Positions 14,719 through 14,804 of a stretch of DNA of 14,804 nucleotides are shown in pieces. Each line of letters opens with the position of its first letter. Position 1 is the stretch's first letter. A program made the position numbers and the translations under genes. Source of the DNA: Streptomyces sp. NRRL F-5126 (lineage in GTDB: Bacteria > Actinomycetota > Actinomycetes > Streptomycetales > Streptomycetaceae); NCBI RefSeq assembly GCF_000721265.1, contig NZ_JOFZ01000020.1, positions 1 through 14,804 of the forward strand, in the 5' to 3' direction. The notes under the pieces were generated by a model. It saw only the letters and a list, made by a program, of their open reading frames with translations. It ran no database searches and was not told where the DNA came from.

Positions 14719-14804
14719 TCAAGTTCCGTTGAGGTCGGGCTTGTAGGTGATGCCCAGGATGGGGAGGGCTCGTTCGGGTTGGTCGCGGATGGCGCGGGTG
14801 GTCT
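14719..14804 (-). CDS. 3' end of a gene running off the window (possibly a transposase)
   Basis: The minus strand is open from the window edge to a TGA at 14719-14721 and encodes a coding-biased tail (TRAIRDQPERALPILGIT, then KPDLNGT). The third-position G/C is high. The tail resembles, from memory, carboxyl ends of actinobacterial transposases, but 28 codons are too few to be sure. Confidence 0.4.
   Translation of the reverse strand, partial: TTRAIRDQPERALPILGITYKPDLNGT

Noticed and set aside
1..14804. CRISPR arrays, tRNA or rRNA genes, riboswitches
   Set aside because: I looked on both strands and saw no regularly spaced repeats, tRNA-like arms or conserved aptamer motifs; a dedicated search could still find something small.

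Overview
The window looks like a piece of an actinobacterial, most likely Streptomyces, chromosome. The sequence is GC-rich with strong G/C third-codon bias, it uses GTG and TTG starts, it encodes many secreted proteins with Ala-rich signal peptides, and its families (DUF2690-like, SGNH hydrolase, golvesin-like domain, IS5-type transposases) are common in that group. It appears to be an accessory region.

Layout. 1-577: no supported gene. 578-6691, minus strand: a secretome cluster read right to left, made of a small secreted crystallin/I36-like protein (6227-6691), a signal-anchored four-Cys protein (5312-6211), a 1350-residue secreted multidomain enzyme (1057-5109; beta-propeller-like N part, lytic-transglycosylase-like domain, golvesin-like domain, C-terminal SGNH hydrolase) and a small polytopic membrane protein (578-1060). 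6739-8130: a complete insertion sequence of 1392 bp with 30-bp terminal inverted repeats (27/30 matching) and a TTA target duplication. It carries an IS5-type transposase made by -1 frameshifting and, unusually, a convergent passenger gene for an SRPBCC/polyketide-cyclase-like protein. 8131-10178: decayed DNA with two broken, convergent transposase remnants and short coding-biased fragments. 10313-14676, plus strand: a second secretome cluster of a DUF2690-like secreted protein, a 988-residue paralogue of the giant enzyme without the SGNH domain, and a lipoprotein. 14719-14804: the 3' end of a minus-strand gene that runs off the window.

The most interesting points are two. First, two divergently oriented clusters are each built around a paralogous giant secreted propeller / lysozyme-like / golvesin-like protein. 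Each giant gene is followed, exactly 20 nt after its stop, by a perfect 18-bp-arm hairpin beginning GGCGGTG, and then by an envelope-associated gene. Second, an IS5-type element appears to carry an SRPBCC passenger inside its own inverted repeats, and it sits 45 bp upstream of the first gene of the left cluster, where it probably separates that cluster from its native promoter. A role in cell-wall or envelope remodelling, or in extracellular hydrolysis of glycan plus ester substrates, is inferred from domains only. The left cluster is visibly less GC-rich than the right, which may reflect different origins.
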